Position numbers and translations under genes: made by a program. The notes beneath the pieces were generated by a model, which did not search any database, had not been told where the DNA came from, and worked only from the letters and a program-made list of their open reading frames with translations. Below are positions 60,504 through 64,000 of a stretch of DNA of 64,000 nt, piece by piece (within the stretch, counting starts at the first letter, position 1; each line of letters opens with the position of its first letter). This DNA comes from JAKPBU01 sp964425695 (GTDB lineage: Bacteria; Pseudomonadota; Gammaproteobacteria; Xanthomonadales; Xanthomonadaceae), in contig CAYRNF010000004.1 in NCBI GenBank assembly GCA_964425695.1, forward strand, positions 124,001-188,000, read 5' to 3'.

Positions 60504-61190
60504 ATGCGTATCCTGCTGGTGGAAGACGAGGCACCCCTGCGCGAAACCCTGGCCGCGCGCCTGAAGCGCGAAGGCTTCGCCGTGGACGCGGCGCAGGATG
60601 GCGAGGAAGGCCTGTACATGGGCCGCGAAGTTCCCTTCGACGTCGGCATCATCGACCTGGGCCTGCCCAAAATGTCCGGCATGGAACTGATCAAGGCGCT
60701 GCGCGACGAAGGCAAGCAGTTCCCGGTGCTGATCCTGACCGCGCGTTCCAGCTGGCAGGACAAGGTCGACGGTTTGAAGCAGGGCGCCGACGACTACCTG
60801 GTCAAGCCGTTCCATGTCGAGGAACTGCTGGCACGCATCAACGCGCTGGTGCGCCGCGCCGCCGGCTGGAGCAAGCCCACGCTGGAATGCGGGCCGGTCA
60901 CTTTGGACCTGGCCGCGCAGACGGTGAGCGTCAACGGCGGCAACGTGGACCTGACCAGCTACGAGTACAAGGTGCTCGAGTACCTGATGATGCACGCCGG
61001 CGAACTGGTCTCGAAGGCCGATCTGACAGAGCACATCTACCAGCAGGATTTCGACCGCGATTCCAACGTCCTGGAAGTCTTCATCGGCCGCCTGCGCAAG
61101 AAGCTCGATCCCGATGGCACGCTGAAGCCGATCGAGACCGTGCGCGGCCGCGGCTACCGCTTCGCCATCCCGCGCAGCAACGAGGGCTGA
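60504..61190 (+). CDS. phoP: Response regulator PhoP
   Basis: A 228-residue OmpR-family regulator. The receiver opens MRILLVEDEAPLRETLAARL, phospho-acceptor Asp51 is in VGIIDLGLPKMSG, and Lys in YLVKPFHVEEL. The DNA-binding domain has VDLTSYEYKVLEYLMMHAGE, VLEVFIGRLRKKLDPDG and IETVRGRGYRFAIP. The sequence is very close to xanthomonad PhoP, which responds to low Mg2+/Ca2+ and cationic peptides. GGAG lies 8 bases before ATG 60504. The phoQ start follows after 34 bases. Confidence 0.94.
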   Translation: MRILLVEDEAPLRETLAARLKREGFAVDAAQDGEEGLYMGREVPFDVGIIDLGLPKMSGMELIKALRDEGKQFPVLILTARSSWQDKVDGLKQGADDYLVKPFHVEELLARINALVRRAAGWSKPTLECGPVTLDLAAQTVSVNGGNVDLTSYEYKVLEYLMMHAGELVSKADLTEHIYQQDFDRDSNVLEVFIGRLRKKLDPDGTLKPIETVRGRGYRFAIPRSNEG

Positions 61191-61224
61191 GCCGGCCGAA
61201 CCGTCCGCCCCGCGTCTTCCAGGG

Positions 61225-62640
61225 ATGAGCAGCGCGCGCGCCCGTGGCGGCTTCGGCTGGCGTCCGCGCTCGCTGCAGTCTCGCCAGCTGCTGGCGGCGA
61301 GCCTGGGCCTGGTGGCGTTCCTTGCGCTGGCCGGCTACGCGCTCGACCGCGCGTTCATCCGCACCGCCGAGAACGGCCTGCGCGAACGCCTGCGCAGCAT
61401 GGTGCTGTTCTACGCCGCGGAGACCGAATTCGGCCGCGGCGGCGACCTGATCCCTCCCTACGATCCCCCCGACCCGCGCCTGCGCCGGCCGGGCAGCGGC
61501 CTGTATGCGGAAATCGTGCTGCCCAATGCCCGCTGGCAGTCGGCGTCGGCCGAAGGCCCGGGCCTGCCTGCCGGGCCGATGCTGGAGCCGCGGCGCGAAG
61601 CGTTCGACGGCCCGCTGGCGCTGACCGAGATCGACGGCGCCCCGGGGGAGGCGTACCGCTTCGGCGTGGGCCTGACCTGGGGCGACACGCCGCAGGCGCA
61701 GTTCCCGTACACGATCTACGTGCTGGAAGACACCACCAACCTGCGCAACCAGGTCCGGGTGTTCCGGCAGGCGCTGTGGGGTTACCTGGGCGGCGCCGGC
61801 GCCATCCTGCTGCTGCTGCAGGCGCTGATCCTGCGCTGGAGCCTGTGGCCGCTGCGCCGCGTGGTGCACGAGCTCAAGCGCGTGCACCGCGGCCAGGCGA
61901 ACCGCATGAGCGAGCTGCATCCGCGCGAGCTGGAACCGCTGACCGAGAGCATCAACGCGCTGATCGAAAGCGAACGCGAGCAGATCGACCGCCAGCGCAA
62001 CACGCTGGCCGACCTTGCGCACAGCCTGAAGACGCCGCTTGCGGTGCTGCGCGCGCGACTGGACAGCGGCACCAGCGAGGCCGAACTGCGCGAGGAAGTC
62101 GGCGTGCAGGTGCAGCGCATGAACGACCTGGTCGGCTACCAGCTGGGGCGCGCCGCGTCCGGTGCGCACAAGCTGTTCGCCGCGCCGGTGGAAGTGGCGC
62201 CGCACGCCGAGCAGATCGTGCAGGGCCTGGAGAAGATCCATGCCGCCAAGGGCGTGCTGTGCGAGTTCGACCTGGACGAACAGGCGCGCTTCCACGGCGA
62301 GCCGGGCGACCTGCAGGAACTGCTCGGCAACCTGCTGGAAAATGCGTTCAAGTGGGCGAAATCGCGCGTGCTGCTCACCGTGCAGACCGGCGACACGGCG
62401 CCCAACCGCCGCCCGGGCCTGCGCATCGTGGTCGAAGACGACGGCCCCGGCATCCCGCCCGAGCGCATGGCGCATGTCCTGCAGCGCGGCGTGCGCGGCG
62501 ACGAGCGCGTCCAGGGTCACGGCATCGGCCTGGCGATCGTGCAGGACATCGTGCGCAGCTACCGCGGCGAACTGCATACCGGCGCCTCGCCGGAAATGGG
62601 CGGCGCGCGGTTCGAGGTCGTGCTGCCACCCGGGCTGTGA
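61225..62640 (+). CDS. phoQ: Sensor histidine kinase PhoQ
   Basis: A 471-residue membrane kinase. Helix 1 is at about 21-45 (LLAASLGLVAFLALAGYALD), the periplasmic sensor at about 46-180 (with an acidic stretch PPYDPPDPRLRRPG), and helix 2 at about 185-207. A HAMP-like linker leads to the dimerisation domain with NTLADLAHSLKTPLAVLRARL (His266). The ATPase has NLLENAFKWAKSRV, VEDDGPGIPPERM and GHGIGLAIVQDIVRSYRGEL. It phosphorylates PhoP encoded immediately upstream and senses divalent cations at the membrane surface. Confidence 0.93.
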   Translation: MSSARARGGFGWRPRSLQSRQLLAASLGLVAFLALAGYALDRAFIRTAENGLRERLRSMVLFYAAETEFGRGGDLIPPYDPPDPRLRRPGSGLYAEIVLPNARWQSASAEGPGLPAGPMLEPRREAFDGPLALTEIDGAPGEAYRFGVGLTWGDTPQAQFPYTIYVLEDTTNLRNQVRVFRQALWGYLGGAGAILLLLQALILRWSLWPLRRVVHELKRVHRGQANRMSELHPRELEPLTESINALIESEREQIDRQRNTLADLAHSLKTPLAVLRARLDSGTSEAELREEVGVQVQRMNDLVGYQLGRAASGAHKLFAAPVEVAPHAEQIVQGLEKIHAAKGVLCEFDLDEQARFHGEPGDLQELLGNLLENAFKWAKSRVLLTVQTGDTAPNRRPGLRIVVEDDGPGIPPERMAHVLQRGVRGDERVQGHGIGLAIVQDIVRSYRGELHTGASPEMGGARFEVVLPPGL

Positions 62641-62801
62641 CGCGCTTCGAACGCAGGCGTCGGCGCCGCGAAACATCGGCCCGCCGATTCGTGGGAACGG
62701 CTTCCGCCGCTAGCGCTTCGCCCGGAAATCTAACCACCGGACGCCTGTAGCGGCGGCCCCGCCCGCGAGCCTCTCGCAGCAACGTGCCGGCGAAACAGCG
62801 G

Positions 62802-63551
62802 CTACAGGCCCGACCGCCCGTAGAACCGTTCCAGGTGCGCGGCGACCGTCGGCAGCGCCGCGCGCAGCAGCGCAGGATCGCTGAAGTGGTATTCGCTGCA
62901 TACCGCGAAGAATTCTTCCGGCGCTTCGGCCGCGTACGGATCGATCGCCACGTCCTGGCCGGCATCGACCTGGGCGCAGAAGCCGTCGTACGCCCGCTGG
63001 AAATCGCCTGCCCACGCGCGCTGCCACGCGCGCGGCAGCGGCGGCGTGCCGTCGAGCACGCCATCGAGCGCATCGAGCTTGTGCGCCATCTCGTGCACCG
63101 CCACGCAGTAGCCCGCGCCGGGTTCGTCCAGGTCGGCCAGCACGTCGGCCCACGACAGCACCATCGGCCCCTGTTCCCAGGCTTCGCCGATCAGCTCGTC
63201 GTCCCATTCGTGCATGACGCCGGCGGCGTCCACGTGGCTGCGGTGCGCGCGGAACGCGTCCGGGTACACCAGCAGCTGCGACCAGCCATGCAGGCCTTCC
63301 GCACCGAATTCCAGCAGCGGCAGGCAGCACACGGCGGCCAGTACGGTGCGGTCGGTGGCGTCCAGCGCCAGCGCCCCGACCGGCGTGATCGTCTTGCGCT
63401 GCACGAAGGCCGCGGCGAGGTCGGCCAGGCGCGCCTTGCGCCCGGCATCCAGCCCGCGCGCCCATGGCACTCGGCGCAGGGCCGCTTGCCACAGTTCGGC
63501 GTCGATCGGTTCAGGGCTGCGCCGCAGGAACCCCAGCAGCGAGCGCGGCAT
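62802..63551 (-). CDS. mtfA: MtfA-type zinc peptidase (M90 family)
   Basis: A 249-residue cytosolic metallopeptidase of the MtfA family. Zinc ligands and catalytic base are in AVHEMAHKLDALDG (His153, Glu154, His157), and a distal acidic ligand is in APEEFFAVCSEYHFSDPALL. The N-terminal part (ALRRVPWARGLDAGRKARLA and TPVGALALDATDRTVLAAVCC) follows the family pattern. In enterobacteria MtfA titrates the repressor Mlc and trims peptides; the partner here is unknown. It probably forms a transcription unit with the small secreted protein upstream, 3 bases away. Confidence 0.9.
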   Translation of the reverse strand: MPRSLLGFLRRSPEPIDAELWQAALRRVPWARGLDAGRKARLADLAAAFVQRKTITPVGALALDATDRTVLAAVCCLPLLEFGAEGLHGWSQLLVYPDAFRAHRSHVDAAGVMHEWDDELIGEAWEQGPMVLSWADVLADLDEPGAGYCVAVHEMAHKLDALDGVLDGTPPLPRAWQRAWAGDFQRAYDGFCAQVDAGQDVAIDPYAAEAPEEFFAVCSEYHFSDPALLRAALPTVAAHLERFYGRSGL

Positions 63552-63554
63552 GCC

Positions 63555-63839
63555 TCAGCGGATCATCCCGGGCAAGATGCTGTGCCAGCGCGGGCGGCTC
63601 GTGGCGTCGCCGCCGCGGACCATCGGCGTGGCCTTGGGCTTGTCGCGGACCGGGCCGCGCTTGCCGGCCTGCGGCAGCGGCACCGGATCGTGTTCGTCCA
63701 CGCTGGCTTCCGGACATGTCCCGCCATTCCCGTTGGGTCCCTGCAGGCGCACTTCGCGCGCCCCGGCTACGGCGGGCAGCAGGACAAGGGCGCCGGACAG
63801 CAGCGCGCAGGCGATGCGGGAGCGGTGGAGGCTGGTCAT
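63555..63839 (-). CDS. Small secreted hypothetical protein
   Basis: A 94-residue protein with a signal peptide (LLSGALVLLPAVAGAREV, cut near residue 27). The short mature part is rich in Gly, Pro and Arg, with one Cys (NGNGGTCPEASVDEHDPVPL). I recognise no domain. It ends 3 bases before the peptidase start, so the two are likely cotranscribed. Confidence 0.65.
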   Translation of the reverse strand: MTSLHRSRIACALLSGALVLLPAVAGAREVRLQGPNGNGGTCPEASVDEHDPVPLPQAGKRGPVRDKPKATPMVRGGDATSRPRWHSILPGMIR

Positions 63840-63976
63840 GGCGGTGGCCCGGTATGTCCGCTCGGGAGAGGGACTCGTGAACTATAGCTTGGATGCAGGC
63901 CGGGCGCAGAAGGTTGCATGCTGCGGTGCGGTAGCGTCGCGTGGCCGATAATCGGTGCCGGACGGGGCGGAGCGGC

Positions 63977-64000
63977 ATGAACGAACGCGATCTTCTGCAG
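63977..64000 (+). CDS. Start of an unidentified gene, cut by window edge
   Basis: ATG at 63977 with GGAG 5 bases upstream opens MNERDLLQ and runs off the window. Eight codons are too few to assign a family. Confidence 0.45.

Overview
The window is a dense, GC-rich chromosomal segment from what is most probably a gammaproteobacterium of the Lysobacteraceae/Xanthomonadaceae (Lysobacter, Luteimonas or Pseudoxanthomonas-like). This is inferred from codon use, the phoP-phoQ arrangement, a CydP-type small cytochrome bd subunit, a large TonB-dependent receptor and GTG starts in tight GTGA/ATGA overlaps. I see no tRNA, rRNA, insertion sequence, prophage or CRISPR array. Both edges cut genes: an amino-acid permease on the left and an unidentified gene start on the right.

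Region 1 (1-15.7 kb) is housekeeping and signalling. It holds a solute-binding lipoprotein coupled to a cation-diffusion exporter, an AIM24-like protein, a three-gene phosphorelay (membrane kinase, single-domain receiver, soluble receiver-kinase), a dienelactone hydrolase, a Kef-type antiporter, a secreted nuclease-like lipoprotein, a periplasmic GH13 glycosidase, a lytic transglycosylase and a soluble aldose dehydrogenase.

Region 2 (15.8-26.4 kb) looks like a peptidoglycan-peptide salvage cluster. It contains a dicarboxylate/amino-acid symporter, an L,D-transpeptidase-fold lipoprotein, an L-Ala-D/L-Glu-type dipeptide epimerase, a TonB-dependent receptor, a serine beta-lactamase-fold hydrolase, an SH3/NlpC-P60 peptidase and a VanX-type D-Ala-D-Ala dipeptidase. 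Together these could take up and dismantle cell-wall peptides. A run of small secreted proteins, a HAD phosphatase and an NlpE-like lipoprotein follows (26.4-29.7 kb).

Region 3 (29.8-54.1 kb) is the most striking. Ten FNR/ANR-type boxes (TTGAY-N4-RTCAR) sit in its intergenic regions. Nearly all are centred 60-75 bp before a start codon, and most have a -10-like hexamer 28.5-29.5 bp from the box centre, the geometry of class II FNR promoters. Every transcription unit in this stretch except possibly the MgtC-like gene can be assigned to a box: an acetyltransferase-cydPABX-ybgE operon; a BON protein/AMP-phosphorylase-like/PRPP-synthetase-like operon; a beta-CASP nuclease; an SDR plus P-type ATPase; an ABC/HlyD exporter; Hsp20 with a coiled-coil protein and a VTT membrane protein; an L,D-transpeptidase; two tandem universal stress proteins; a second acetyltransferase; and a low-affinity iron permease family protein. 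The island ends with a CRP/FNR regulator without an N-terminal iron-sulfur cysteine cluster, then an OmpR-type regulator and a hybrid kinase. I interpret it as a low-oxygen or energy-stress survival regulon, functionally reminiscent of the mycobacterial DosR dormancy regulon.

Region 4 (57.9-64 kb) returns to housekeeping: dusA, an arginine-deiminase-like hydrolase, a PepSY protein with phoP-phoQ, an MtfA-type peptidase and a small secreted protein.
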